A stretch of 64,000 nt of DNA. Source: Paraburkholderia graminis C4D1M. GTDB taxonomy: Bacteria > Pseudomonadota > Gammaproteobacteria > Burkholderiales > Burkholderiaceae. The notes under the pieces are model-generated. The model was not told the origin of the DNA, ran no database searches, and was given only the letters and a program-made list of their open reading frames with translations. The stretch spans positions 558,001 to 622,000 of the forward strand of contig NZ_ABLD01000001.1 in NCBI RefSeq assembly GCF_000172415.1. The letters run 5' to 3'. Within the stretch, counting starts at the first letter, position 1; each line of letters begins with the position of its first letter. Of this stretch, positions 28,970-38,740 are shown in pieces. A program made the position numbers and the translations under genes.

Positions 28970-30952
28970 ATGTCCATGGAAACAGACATCGTCACCGACG
29001 AACGGGTGGCTCAAATCGCGGACCGCATGGCCGGCGAAGGCAAGAAGGTGTCCGCGCTGGCAATCTGGGGCGAACTGCGCTGCGGTTCGATCGTCGCCGT
29101 GTCGGCGGCCGTCGAGCGTTGGCGGCAAGCGCGCCAGCCTGCGTCGGCGGAGGCGCCGGCGTCGGTCATGACCGGCTTGCCGGACGACGTCGCGCAAACC
29201 ATGCTGAGCGCCGCCGGCAATCTGTGGGCGAGCGCGCGCGAGGAAGCCGAGCGGGTCGTCAATCAGCGGCTCGCGCTGGCGGGCGGCCACGCGGAGGCGC
29301 TCGCCGCCGAGCGTGACGAGGCGCTCGCCGAGTATCAGAACACGCTCGCCGAGGCCGAACTCGCGCGCGAACGCGTCGCGACGCTCACGAACGCGCTGAG
29401 CATTTCCGAAGAGGCCGTGAATCGCCTCGCGACCGAACTGTCGGCGCTGCGGGACCGTGCAAAGACCGCGGAGGATCGCGTCGCTGAACTCGAGGACCGC
29501 GCCGCGGCGGCGGAGGCGCGCGTTGCGCAGACGGAGGAACGCGAGGCCGCCAGCGAGGCGCGTGTCGGGGAGGCGGAGGAGCGGGCGTTGGCTGCGGAGG
29601 CGCGTATTGCGGAGGCTGACGAGCGGGCATCGGCGGCCGAAGCGCGCGTCGTGCAAACGGAAGAGCGGGCGTTGGCCGCTGAAGCGCGGATCGCGGAGGC
29701 TGACGAGCGCGCATTCGCCGCAGAAGCGCGCGTCACGCAAACCGAGGAGCGGGCGTTGGCCGCTGAAGCGCGGATCGCCGAAGCTGACGAGCGCGCATCC
29801 ACTGCTGAAGCTCGCGTCGCGCAAACCGAAGAACGCGCATCGGCCGCCGAAGCTCGCGCGACCGAGACCGACGAGCGCGTACGAGACGCCGAAGGCCGCG
29901 TGGCTCACGCCGAGGAACGCGCATCGACGGCGGAAGCTCGCCTTGCCGAAGCCGAGCAACACGCGTCGGCTATGCAAGCCCGCCTCGAAGCCGCTGAAAC
30001 GTCGCTGACCGAAGAGCGCGGCGCACGCGAAGCGTTGAACGCCGCGACCGTCGCCAGGGACGAAGAAATCGCGCGGCTGATCGCCGAGCGCGACGCCGCG
30101 CACGAGAAAGCGGCCGCGTTGGGCGAAGCCGGCGAGGCCCACGCGAGAGAAGTCCAACGATGGGCGGACGAATCGAACGCGGCGTCATCGCGTGCACAGG
30201 ACGCCGCGTTGCAAGCCAGCGAAAGCCTCGCGCAACTCGCCGCGCTGCAGACCGAGCTTGACCAGGCGCGCGCCGAACTCGCGGCAGAGCGCGACGCGCA
30301 CGCGGCTCACGGCGACGAAGCCGCGGCTCAGCGCGCCGAGGTCGAGCGCGTGCAGCACGAACTCGCCGCCGCGCGCGATCAGCTTGCGGCGATGAGCGAG
30401 GCCAACGCGGCGGCGACGGCTGAAACGACCCGGCTCGCCCAGGATGCGTCGGCGGCAACGAGCCGCGCGCAGGCGGCCGAACAGCGCGTCGCGGAACTGG
30501 AGCGTCAGCTTGCCGAACTCGAAACGGCGCACGCGCAGCAGCAGGGCACGTCGCCGGAAGGACTGTCCGCCGACGATGAGTCGAAAGAAGCCGTAATGGC
30601 CGACGAGATCGCGTCGCTGCGCCGTCAGATGACGAGTCAGGCGAAGGCTCACGAAAAGGCCTACGCCGAACTGCGCACGCTCGCCGAGCAGTGGATCGCG
30701 CATGCCAAGGAACTCAAGCAGCGCCTGAGCGCGACCAATCAGAAAGTGACGTTCCTCGACGCCCGCAGCGCCGCCGAAGTCGCGCTCTTGCGCAGGTTGT
30801 CATCGGAACTCGAGCGGCTGAAGCCGGACCACGATCTGATTTCACGCGACGCGCAGCAGAAATTCATCAGCGCGACGCTCGCCGAACGTCTCGAGCAGAA
30901 GGGCTATCGCTACGATCCGGCAACGGCGGTCATGTCGAAGATCGAGGCCTGA
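28970..30952 (+). CDS. KfrA-like DNA-binding coiled-coil protein
   Basis: 660 aa. Residues 5-110 resemble the KfrA N-terminal DNA-binding domain (VAQIADRMAGEGKKVSALAIWGEL). The rest is almost entirely coiled coil rich in Ala/Glu/Arg, with a 14-residue tandem repeat (about residues 176-335) of the type ERALAAEARIAEAD. A more regular C-terminal segment (about 560-660) ends with GYRYDPATAVMSKI. KfrA was described on plasmids in segregation and transcription control; this copy has no partition genes nearby. GAGG precedes ATG 28970. Confidence 0.8.
   Translation: MSMETDIVTDERVAQIADRMAGEGKKVSALAIWGELRCGSIVAVSAAVERWRQARQPASAEAPASVMTGLPDDVAQTMLSAAGNLWASAREEAERVVNQRLALAGGHAEALAAERDEALAEYQNTLAEAELARERVATLTNALSISEEAVNRLATELSALRDRAKTAEDRVAELEDRAAAAEARVAQTEEREAASEARVGEAEERALAAEARIAEADERASAAEARVVQTEERALAAEARIAEADERAFAAEARVTQTEERALAAEARIAEADERASTAEARVAQTEERASAAEARATETDERVRDAEGRVAHAEERASTAEARLAEAEQHASAMQARLEAAETSLTEERGAREALNAATVARDEEIARLIAERDAAHEKAAALGEAGEAHAREVQRWADESNAASSRAQDAALQASESLAQLAALQTELDQARAELAAERDAHAAHGDEAAAQRAEVERVQHELAAARDQLAAMSEANAAATAETTRLAQDASAATSRAQAAEQRVAELERQLAELETAHAQQQGTSPEGLSADDESKEAVMADEIASLRRQMTSQAKAHEKAYAELRTLAEQWIAHAKELKQRLSATNQKVTFLDARSAAEVALLRRLSSELERLKPDHDLISRDAQQKFISATLAERLEQKGYRYDPATAVMSKIEA
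29490..29975 (+). repeat. 42-bp tandem repeats inside the KfrA-like gene
   Basis: Successive 42-bp units encode alternating 14-residue blocks ending AEAD-type and QTE-type, so the true period is often 84 bp. DNA copies near 29650-29800 are nearly identical and could change number by recombination while keeping frame. Confidence 0.8.
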
Positions 30953-30987
30953 TCGACTGACGGACTGACCGCGCCGCTCGCGCCGAC

Positions 30988-31308
30988 TTATAACGGCTTG
31001 GGCGGCGAGCCGTCGTCGTCGACGCTATGGCTGCCCGCGCCCGGCGGCGAGATCGTGTCGCGCAGTTGCGTCTCTTTGGGGTCCTTCGGCACGACCTTGT
31101 CGGCGTCGGCTTCGTCGATGGCGTCGAGCTGATTGCCGCCCGGCGTGCGCGGCGTGCCGGGCGCGGGCGACGGAATCGGCTGCGGCTGAGCCGGCCCCGG
31201 CCCCGACATGCCCTCGCGTGAAGGCGTGGACGGCGAGGGCGGCGCGACAGGCTCGTTGTTCGGACTGGAAGAACGCGAAGTGGAAGAACGGTCGGGCTGC
31301 TCGGTCAT
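30988..31308 (-). CDS. Pro/Ser-rich hypothetical protein
   Basis: 106 aa from ATG 31308, with AGGAG upstream. Low-complexity Pro/Ser/Gly sequence followed by an acidic stretch (AIDEADADKVVPKDPKE). No fold or motif is recognisable; probably disordered. Confidence 0.55.
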   Translation of the reverse strand: MTEQPDRSSTSRSSSPNNEPVAPPSPSTPSREGMSGPGPAQPQPIPSPAPGTPRTPGGNQLDAIDEADADKVVPKDPKETQLRDTISPPGAGSHSVDDDGSPPKPL

Positions 31309-31461
31309 GAGGGATCTCCTGGCTGAGATTGCAAGCTGAGGGCGGTGCCAGTCCATAGCGAACGACACCAATCGCAATGTCTACGGCAAACGCAGCACGC
31401 GCCGTTCCATCAAGCCCTCGCAACAACGACAACAACCCGCCGTTCGCCACAAGCATTCAAT

Positions 31462-32238
31462 TCAGCGCAACACCCGCGCGACCAGCGGCAGATGATCCGA
31501 CGCAATACGCGCCGGCCTGCTTCTATCCACCTCGATATCGACGAGACGCGCGGCCGGATGCACCCACACGCGGTCGAGCGCAAACGCCGGAAAGCGCGAC
31601 GGAAACGTGCGCGGCGCGGCGACCCGGCCAAAGCGCGTGAGCAGCGCCCGCAGCGGCCATCCCCACACGAACCATTCGTTCAGATCGCCGAGCAGGATCA
31701 CGGGAAGATCGGGCGTATCGAACGCTTCGAGCAACAGCCGCACCTGGGCACGTCGTTCGCGCGCCGACAGGCCGAGATGCGTCGCGACGATCCGCATCAA
31801 GCCATTACCGGTGTCGATGTCGACATCGAGCGCGCCGCGCGCTTCGCGGCTGCCGAACGACAGGTCCAGCGTGCGCACCGCGAGCACCGGCAGATTGGTC
31901 AGCACCGCGTTGCCGAAGCGCCGGTCGGGTCCGTCGAGCGTCGGGCCGGGCACCGCGTGCATGCCGGTCAGGTCCTGCAATTCGCGCAGCACGTCGATGC
32001 TCGCCGCGCCGCCGAGCGGCACTTCCTGCAACGCGACCACGTCGGCGTTCAAGGCCGCGATCACTTCGGCGATGCGCGCCGCCGAGCGTTTGCCGTCCGT
32101 GCCCACCGCGCCGTGAATGTTGTATGTGACGATGCGCAGCGGCTCCCCCGCGTCGCGTGTATGAGCCGACGCTGTACGCACGCGCGGCACGGGCTGCGCT
32201 TCTTCGAGGGTCACGGTTTCGTTGGCGCGGCCACTCAT
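31462..32238 (-). CDS. Endonuclease/exonuclease/phosphatase (EEP) family protein
   Basis: 258 aa. EEP fold: IVTYNIHGAVG (Asn near 54), VVALQEVPLG (catalytic Glu), the central ATHLGLS and ILLGDLNEW, and a terminal IASDHLPLVA with the catalytic Asp-His. Its start overlaps the stop of the phospholipase D gene by 4 bases (ATGA), and PLD-EEP pairs are common. It may act as a phosphodiesterase on lipids or nucleic acids. Confidence 0.88.
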   Translation of the reverse strand: MSGRANETVTLEEAQPVPRVRTASAHTRDAGEPLRIVTYNIHGAVGTDGKRSAARIAEVIAALNADVVALQEVPLGGAASIDVLRELQDLTGMHAVPGPTLDGPDRRFGNAVLTNLPVLAVRTLDLSFGSREARGALDVDIDTGNGLMRIVATHLGLSARERRAQVRLLLEAFDTPDLPVILLGDLNEWFVWGWPLRALLTRFGRVAAPRTFPSRFPAFALDRVWVHPAARLVDIEVDRSRPARIASDHLPLVARVLR

Positions 32239-34445
32239 TGCCGCCTCATCAGCATGCGCCGCAAGACGAGCGACATGGACACCAGCGCCACGCCGATCGC
32301 GGCCACCAGCAGCAACGAAAGCGGCGTCGGATGCCTGACCGCCGTGACGAGTTGGCGAGCAAACGACGTCGCCAGCAAGACGCCCGGCGCCATGCCGATC
32401 GCGGTGCCCGCCATGAAATCCCAGAAGCGGATATGCGATGCGCCCGCCGCGAGATTGACGATCGAAAACGGCGCGACCGGCACGAGCCGCAACAGGATCA
32501 CCGCGACGAGTCCCTTGCTGCGCAAGCGTTCGCTGAGCTGATTCAGGCGCGCGCCGGCCAGTTCGCGCACGGCGTCGCGGCCGAGCCAGGCGCCCACCGC
32601 CCAGCCCGCCGCCGCGGCGATCAGCGTCCCCGTGAGCGCATAGGCGGCGCCCGCTATCGCGCCGAACACGAGGCCCGTCACGGCGATCAGCAACGTCACC
32701 GGCACCGAAAGCAGCGCGGCCACCACGTACATCGCCACCACCGCAATCGGGCCGAAGTGCGTGGCCGCGAGCCGTTGCGTCTCCGAGGTGAGCTTCGCGA
32801 AGCTGAGTTCGTGACCGAACGGCGTGAAGCGCCAGACGACAGTGAGCGCGACGACGCCGAGCGCCAGCGCGCCGAGCACCAGCAACTTCGCAATCACCGG
32901 ACGATGTGTCGGCTCCGGCAGGAACTGCGCGAGCAGTTCATTGGCGGCGATCGGCGCTTCGGGGTCGAGCACGTGAACGCCATCCGCGATGTCGCGCAGT
33001 TCGGGCGGCACTTCCGGCGTCAACGGTTCGAGCGTGCGCACCGAATCGCTGTTGCTCTTGATGCTCGCGATCGCCGCGTTGAGCCGGCCATGCCGCGCGA
33101 GCGCCTCGTCCACGTCGGCTTCGCTCGAATCGAGATGTTCGGCGAGCAGGCGGTTGCGAATCCGCGCGATCGCCGCTTGCCGCTCGGGATTGTCGCGGGC
33201 GTCGATCACGATGCAGCACTCGGAGTCGAGCACCATCGAACGATTGTTGAGGTTCGCGCTGCCGATCACGAGCAGCCGCTCGTCGACGATCATGATCTTG
33301 CTGTGCACGTTGATGAAGCGGCCGTTCGGCGCATCGACGGCGGGCGCGTACATCGCATAGCGGCCGTTGCTGTCCGCCGTTTTCAGCAGCTTGTGCAGAC
33401 GGGCGCGCAGCACGCCCATCGTCGCTTCCTGAAGCCAGCCGCTCTGCCGGTACGGACACACGACGGCGAGATCGGGGCCGTCCGGTTCCGCGATACGCTT
33501 TTGCAGCGCCGAGCCGACCGAATTCGCCGTGAAGTACTGGTTCTCGATATAGATGTTGCGGCGCGCGGCGGCCACGGCGGCCAGATGCAGCGCCTTCACC
33601 TGCTGGATCGCGGGCCGGCCGTCGTAGGCCGGCTCCGTGAGCGAGATGCCCAGATCGACGTCGGCGAAATCCGGCTCGATGTCGGACGGCCACAAATCCG
33701 TGCGCGGCGGCGACTTGCCGTTGAACGGCCGGCCGGCCTTGCCGCTGCGGCGCGAGCGGCGCCAGCGCTCGCGGGCCAGATGCGCGATGGCGGCGGCCGC
33801 GGGGCCGTCGAACATCAGTTGCGCGTCGTGCATCGGCTCGTAGCTCGTCTTGCCGAGATTCTTGCGCAGCGGATCGTCGGGCCGATGCTCGGGCGTGTCC
33901 CAGCGCGAGCCGGTGAGGTCGATGCCGCCGGTGAACGCGAGGCTGTCGTCGATCACGACGATTTTCTGGTGATGCGATGCACCGAGCGGATGCCGGCCGT
34001 CGAGCCGGAACCACAAGCGGCGGTGCGCATGCCACGCCGGTTTGTACGAGGGCAGCCATTCGCGCTCGAACGCATACAGCATCGCGAAATCCCAGCCGAG
34101 CAGATAGATGCGCAACTGCGGATTCGCGTCGAGCACCGCGCATAGGAACTCGGAAAGCTTCGGCGGAAAGCCGTCGTCGACGCCGCCGGGAACCAGCTCG
34201 ATGCGGCTGTCGATATCCCAGCCGAGGATGAACACCGAATGACGCGCGCGCGGAATCACCTTGCGCAGGACCGCGTAGTACGAAGCCGCGTCGATCAGCA
34301 CGCTTGCGCGGTGCGCCTGGAGAATCCATTCGCAGGTGGAGCCGGTGTCCATCACCGCGCCGTTCGGGACGGCGGGCGGCGCGTCGGCGGTATCGCGCGA
34401 CGGCGGGTCGAGCAGTTCGGATTGCATCGGGTCGGGTTCACTCAT
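32235..34445 (-). CDS. Phospholipase D / cardiolipin synthase fused to VTT (DedA-like) domain
   Basis: About 736 aa from ATG 34445. The N-terminal 480 residues hold two PLD catalytic motifs: HHQKIVVIDDSLAFTGGIDL and HSKIMIVDERLLVIGSANLN. The C-terminal 200 residues are a membrane domain with about five spans and the VTT/TMEM64 signature (LLIAVTGLVFGAIAGAAYA, then GAWLGRD). It probably makes or remodels phospholipids while the VTT half handles lipid movement in the membrane. Start uncertain (no ribosome site; Met at 34427 also possible). Confidence 0.87.
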   Translation of the reverse strand: MSEPDPMQSELLDPPSRDTADAPPAVPNGAVMDTGSTCEWILQAHRASVLIDAASYYAVLRKVIPRARHSVFILGWDIDSRIELVPGGVDDGFPPKLSEFLCAVLDANPQLRIYLLGWDFAMLYAFEREWLPSYKPAWHAHRRLWFRLDGRHPLGASHHQKIVVIDDSLAFTGGIDLTGSRWDTPEHRPDDPLRKNLGKTSYEPMHDAQLMFDGPAAAAIAHLARERWRRSRRSGKAGRPFNGKSPPRTDLWPSDIEPDFADVDLGISLTEPAYDGRPAIQQVKALHLAAVAAARRNIYIENQYFTANSVGSALQKRIAEPDGPDLAVVCPYRQSGWLQEATMGVLRARLHKLLKTADSNGRYAMYAPAVDAPNGRFINVHSKIMIVDERLLVIGSANLNNRSMVLDSECCIVIDARDNPERQAAIARIRNRLLAEHLDSSEADVDEALARHGRLNAAIASIKSNSDSVRTLEPLTPEVPPELRDIADGVHVLDPEAPIAANELLAQFLPEPTHRPVIAKLLVLGALALGVVALTVVWRFTPFGHELSFAKLTSETQRLAATHFGPIAVVAMYVVAALLSVPVTLLIAVTGLVFGAIAGAAYALTGTLIAAAAGWAVGAWLGRDAVRELAGARLNQLSERLRSKGLVAVILLRLVPVAPFSIVNLAAGASHIRFWDFMAGTAIGMAPGVLLATSFARQLVTAVRHPTPLSLLLVAAIGVALVSMSLVLRRMLMRRQ

Positions 34446-34763
34446 GGCGGCGCGTGCGGCGGGTTTGTGTGCTGCGGGTTTGTGCAATGGGTTCGTGTTA
34501 CAGGTTCGGGCAGCGGGTTCGTGCGACGGTCAGTGGCAACCGGCATGCAAGTCGCATTCCACGGCATGTCAGCCGGGTGCATTCGACCGCGTGTGACAGC
34601 GCTCGCCGCTATTGCAAGCGGCGGGCGGCGTGTATTTGCTCTACGTCCGTTGAAAATTTGGCAGACATAACGCAGCGATCGTTTAAAGCTCCGCGCGAGG
34701 CCTGGCGCACGCGCGAGGCATGCGCTTTGCAAGGCGCTGTCTATTTGCTTCCAGGAGTCGTGC
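34446..34763. other. Divergent intergenic region with degenerate GGGTT repeats
   Basis: About 318 bp between the PLD gene and galM. Between about 34458 and 34530 the phrase GCGGGTTYGTG recurs with variation five times at 15-18 bp steps. No gene is supported. Confidence 0.5.
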
Positions 34764-36029
34764 ATGAATTGGCAGGCACCGCATGTCGTCGTGCGATCCG
34801 GCGAAGGCGCGCCCCGCAGCGCGAAAAATCGCGTGCAAGCGGGCACGGCAAGATTTGTCGGTGCGGCGCTCGTGGCGCTGTCGTGCGCGTGGCTGCCGTG
34901 CGTGTCGGTGGCGGGCTCGCTGACGCAGGCGCCGTATGGCGTCACCGCCGATGGTCATCCCGTCACGCGTTACACGCTCACGAACGCGCACGGCTTGACG
35001 GTGAGCTTTCTGAGCTATGGCGGCGTCATCAGCGAGCTTCGCACGCCGGACCGTCATGGCCGCATGGCCAACATCGTGCTCGGCTTCGCGAGTCTTGCCG
35101 ACTATGAGAAGTTCAACGGCAACATCCATTTCGGCGCGCTGATCGGCCGCTATGCGAACCGCATCGCGAACGGACGCTTTACCCTCGACGGCCAGACGTG
35201 GACGCTGCCCGTCAACGATCCGCCGAACACGCTGCACGGCGGTCCGTCGAGTTTCGATGCGAAGATATGGACCGTGAAGCCGGTCGAATCGCCGCACGGC
35301 GCGAGTGCCGAACTGAGCTACGTGAGCCCCGACGGCGAGAATGGGTTTCCGGGCACGCTCACCACGCGGGTCACCTACACGCTGACGGACGACGACGTGT
35401 TCCGCATCGACTATCAGGCGAGCACCGACAAGCCGACCGTCGTCAATCTCACCAATCACTCGTATTTCAATCTGGCGGGCGAGGGCAGCGGCAGCATCGA
35501 GCGGCAGACGATCCAGATCGGGGCGTCGCGCTACACGCCGACCGATTCGACGTCGATCTCAACCGGCGAACTCGCGAGCGTGGCCGGCACGCCGATGGAC
35601 TTGCGCAAGCCGACCGCGATCGGCGAGCGGCTGCGTTCGTCGTTCAGGCAACTGGTCTACGCGCACGGCTTCGATCAGAACTGGGTGCTTGATGCGGCGC
35701 GGCAGGAAAGCAACGCGGCGGACAAGTCCAGCGAAAACGCGCCCCCGCGCTTTGCGGCGCGCGCCGTCGATCCGGCAAGCGGCCGCGTGCTCGAGCTTTA
35801 TACGACGCAGCCCGGCTTGCAGTTCTACACCGCCAACGGCCTGAACGGCAGCGTGGTCGGCACATCGGGCAAGACCTACCGGCAGGGCGACGCGTTCGCG
35901 CTCGAGGCCGAGCATTTTCCGGATGCGCCGAACCAGCCGGCGTTTCCGTCGACGGTGCTGCGGCCCGGCGAGACGTTCCACGAAGTCACCGAGTGGCGTT
36001 TCAGAACGCAGGGCGCGGCGGGCAAATAA
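34764..36029 (+). CDS. Exported aldose 1-epimerase (mutarotase)
   Basis: 421 aa. An extended N-terminus with a signal-like hydrophobic segment (about 30-50, ending VSVAG) is followed by the galactose mutarotase fold: GALIGRYANRIANGRF, NTLHGG with the catalytic His, NLTNHSYFNLAG and a C-terminal LQFYTANG plus ALEAEHFPDAPN. It interconverts alpha and beta hexoses, probably in the periplasm. CCAGGAG lies before ATG 34764. Monocistronic. Confidence 0.9.
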   Translation: MNWQAPHVVVRSGEGAPRSAKNRVQAGTARFVGAALVALSCAWLPCVSVAGSLTQAPYGVTADGHPVTRYTLTNAHGLTVSFLSYGGVISELRTPDRHGRMANIVLGFASLADYEKFNGNIHFGALIGRYANRIANGRFTLDGQTWTLPVNDPPNTLHGGPSSFDAKIWTVKPVESPHGASAELSYVSPDGENGFPGTLTTRVTYTLTDDDVFRIDYQASTDKPTVVNLTNHSYFNLAGEGSGSIERQTIQIGASRYTPTDSTSISTGELASVAGTPMDLRKPTAIGERLRSSFRQLVYAHGFDQNWVLDAARQESNAADKSSENAPPRFAARAVDPASGRVLELYTTQPGLQFYTANGLNGSVVGTSGKTYRQGDAFALEAEHFPDAPNQPAFPSTVLRPGETFHEVTEWRFRTQGAAGK

Positions 36030-36092
36030 GCGCGCGGCACACATTATGCGAAACCGTTGAGACCAGGCTTTTCCACCGGCAAGGAGATGAAT

Positions 36093-36326
36093 ATGGCTCA
36101 GCATCCCGCTCGCTCGCAGAACCACCGCCATCCCGACGAACCGCGCATGGAGGAAATCGAACGCGCGCTCGAAGGGGCGGAGTTTCCGACCACCCGCGAC
36201 AAGCTGGTCGAGCTTGCGCAGCGCAATGGCGCGGACGGCGAAGTTCTGGCCGTGCTCAAACGAATGGGTGATCGCTCTTTCGACAGTGTGTCGTCTGTGG
36301 TTCGGGAGGCTTCGAACGTGGAATAG
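36093..36326 (+). CDS. DUF2795 protein
   Basis: 77 aa from ATG 36093, with AAGGAG 7 nt upstream. The core LEGAEFPTTRDKLVELAQRNGADGEVLAVLKRM matches DUF2795. Small soluble proteins of this family are common in Burkholderia, with unknown role. Confidence 0.78.
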   Translation: MAQHPARSQNHRHPDEPRMEEIERALEGAEFPTTRDKLVELAQRNGADGEVLAVLKRMGDRSFDSVSSVVREASNVE

Positions 36327-36452
36327 GGCGGCTGTGCTGCGTCCATGATGCGTCGCTGCGTCCCTGCGGTCGTGATGCGGCGCTCGCAGCAGCGTAGTAG
36401 CGCGATAACGTGAATGGACCGCGCCGCGCGTTTCGGCGCGCGGTCCATCCAT

Positions 36453-37130
36453 TCACGACCACGCAAAATCGCGCGCATTCAGCATGAGCGCAAGCGTGCC
36501 GACGAGAATAAAACTGAACGCCCAAATTGCGTCGAGATTGAACCAGCTTCGCGACACGAACCTGAGCCCGAGATAACGGTAGACGAGCCACGCGATCGCG
36601 CCGCCCGTGAGCACCATCGCCGCAGCATGCACGCCGGACACGACGAGCGCCATGCCGAGCCGCGACTGCATCAGCGTCTGCGCGGCTTCGTGCGCGCGGT
36701 CGAGATCGTTCGCGCTGCACAGGCCCAGGTAGATCGGCACGAGCATCAGTCCCGCGCCGTGCGCGAGCGCGATTGCGAACGACCACAGCGCGAGCCGCGA
36801 CGGCGCAATGCGCGCGAGCACTCGCGGATGACGCCGCCACAGCAACAGGAAGACGCCGAAGCCGATCACGAGCGCGCTCGCGCCCGCCTGGATTTCGCGC
36901 TGCCACGCGAGCAGCGCGCCGAGCATCGCGAACGGCATCACCATCAGGAAGATCGCCAGCACATGGCCGGTCGCGAGCCACAGCAGCGCGCTAACAAGCG
37001 CGCACGCTTTCCGTTGCATCAATGCGCTCGATACGGCGAGCGGCCATCCCATCGCCGGATTTGCGCCGTGATAACAACCGCTTGCGACGACCGCGAGCCA
37101 CAGGCCCGCGTGCGACCAGCCTGCGCTCAA
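36453..37130 (-). CDS. Membrane protein coupled to SBP56
   Basis: 225 aa with about six membrane spans. Conserved-looking polar sites within spans are CYHGANPAMGWP (near 19-30) and AHGAGLMLVP (near 122-131). It starts with TTG inside the stop of the SBP56 gene (TTGA overlap), so it is translated only with that gene. It could carry substrate, metal or maturation functions for the methanethiol oxidase; this is inferred from coupling. Confidence 0.72.
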   Translation of the reverse strand: MSAGWSHAGLWLAVVASGCYHGANPAMGWPLAVSSALMQRKACALVSALLWLATGHVLAIFLMVMPFAMLGALLAWQREIQAGASALVIGFGVFLLLWRRHPRVLARIAPSRLALWSFAIALAHGAGLMLVPIYLGLCSANDLDRAHEAAQTLMQSRLGMALVVSGVHAAAMVLTGGAIAWLVYRYLGLRFVSRSWFNLDAIWAFSFILVGTLALMLNARDFAWS

Positions 37131-38533
37131 ACGCCCACCGACGGATAGCAGAACGAATCCGTCGAGCAGTCGCCGCCTTCCAGACGGATCTGATGCGCGC
37201 GGTAGCCGTCGGGGAACCTGACCCAGAAATCGTCCGCGAGCGCGAGGCCGCCCGCCGGGTCCGCATGCGCCATCACCTGCGCGGCGGGCACGCCGTTCGG
37301 ATAGAACTGGTTATCCCACGTCGAGTAAAGCGAGTTGGTCCAGTAGACGCGCTTGCCGTCCCGGCTGATCTCGACCATCTGCGGGCCGCCCGTGAACGCC
37401 TCGCCGTTCGGATGCGGCGTGCGCCGCACGATGCCGCCAAGATGCACAGAGCCGGCGAGCTTCGGCTTGCGCGGCTCGGTCACGTCGTATTGGCGCATTT
37501 CGCCGGTGCCCCAGCAGGCGACGTAAAGGAATTTATCGTCGATGGAAAGATCGATGTCCGTGACGAGCGGCGGCACGGCGCCGAATCCTTGCAGCAGCGG
37601 CGGCAGCGATGCCGGGTCGGCGGGCTCCGGTGGAATGGTCGCCGTCTTCTCGATGTGAAACTGTCCGCCTTCGCGCCACCAGGTCCAGATCGAGCCTTCG
37701 AGATTGGTCGTGTCGACCACCACGCCGATAAAGCCGTATTCGCGGCTCGGGTCGTGCGCGGGCCGCACTTCGAGCGCCATCTGGTGATTCGCGCCGAGAT
37801 CTATCGTCTGCACATTGCGCCGCGCGCGAAGGTCCCAGAAGTGCACGGCGTGGCCGTATTTGTTCGCGAGCAGGTCCTCAGGCACGATGCCGTTTTCGAA
37901 CTGCGGCGGCAACGCCCATTCGCTCGACACCATGTAGTCGCGCGGCAGATTCCACCAGAAGTCGTAGTGCTTTTGCTGCGGACCACGGTCGATTTCCCAG
38001 CGGCCGAGCACCTCGAACGTTTCGCAGTCCATGATGAAGATGCCGGGAGGGCCGTCGGTGCCGTCCGGCCCTGCGCCGCCGAGCGTGCTCACGTAAATGC
38101 CTTCGGGTCCGCAATGAACCGTGTGCGGACGCGAATAGCCGGTCTTGCGGAAGATTTCCTCGGGCTCGATGATCTTGTGAATCTTCGCCTCGGTCGGATG
38201 CGGCTTCGTATCGACGATGTAAATGCGCGACGAGCGCATGCCCGGAATGATCAGATAGCGCCGTTCGAGAAACGCGTGGCCGGTGAGCGGCGAGAGCGCC
38301 GACGAACACGCGTTCCAGCCGAAATGATGGAATTCGTCGCCCTTGTTCGGCACGGGCACCGTGTGAACCACCTGGCTATAAGTCGGCGAGCCGGGCTTCA
38401 CGTCGATGACCGCGAGTGCGTCCGGCTGCGAGAAATCGGGGCTGAGCAGCAGCGTGTACGCGTATTCTTCCGCGGGCGCATCCATCGCGAGACGCGGCGA
38501 GGCGTGGAACGTGGGATCGGGGCGCATGCCCAT
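37127..38533 (-). CDS. SBP56 family methanethiol oxidase (selenium-binding protein)
   Basis: 468 aa, full length. Diagnostic segments are DPTFHASPRLAMDAP, HHFGWNACSSAL, GYSRPHTVHCGPEGI, SSEWALPPQFENG, HFWDLRARR and CWGTGEMRQYD. Bacterial SBP56 proteins are copper-dependent methanethiol oxidases producing formaldehyde, hydrogen sulfide and peroxide. AGGAG precedes the ATG. Neighbouring genes (a coupled membrane protein and, upstream, a sulfonate-binding protein) fit organosulfur use. No signal peptide is seen here, whereas some methanethiol oxidases are exported. Confidence 0.92.
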   Translation of the reverse strand: MGMRPDPTFHASPRLAMDAPAEEYAYTLLLSPDFSQPDALAVIDVKPGSPTYSQVVHTVPVPNKGDEFHHFGWNACSSALSPLTGHAFLERRYLIIPGMRSSRIYIVDTKPHPTEAKIHKIIEPEEIFRKTGYSRPHTVHCGPEGIYVSTLGGAGPDGTDGPPGIFIMDCETFEVLGRWEIDRGPQQKHYDFWWNLPRDYMVSSEWALPPQFENGIVPEDLLANKYGHAVHFWDLRARRNVQTIDLGANHQMALEVRPAHDPSREYGFIGVVVDTTNLEGSIWTWWREGGQFHIEKTATIPPEPADPASLPPLLQGFGAVPPLVTDIDLSIDDKFLYVACWGTGEMRQYDVTEPRKPKLAGSVHLGGIVRRTPHPNGEAFTGGPQMVEISRDGKRVYWTNSLYSTWDNQFYPNGVPAAQVMAHADPAGGLALADDFWVRFPDGYRAHQIRLEGGDCSTDSFCYPSVGV

Positions 38534-38740
38534 GACGGTATCTCCTCTGTCTGGCTCGGGGCGTGGCGCGACGTGGGACCGCCGCCTTGCGCTGTGCGCG
38601 CTGGATCCACCGAGCGCGCCCCGGCTTTAGATTTAGTCCACCGCGGCCGCGAGAGCAACCCGGAGTTGTGCCGGGCTTTACAGGAAGCTATCCCGGGACA
38701 CGGCTTTTAAGCGCTGGCCGCAGTGTCTGCAAGCTCCTGC

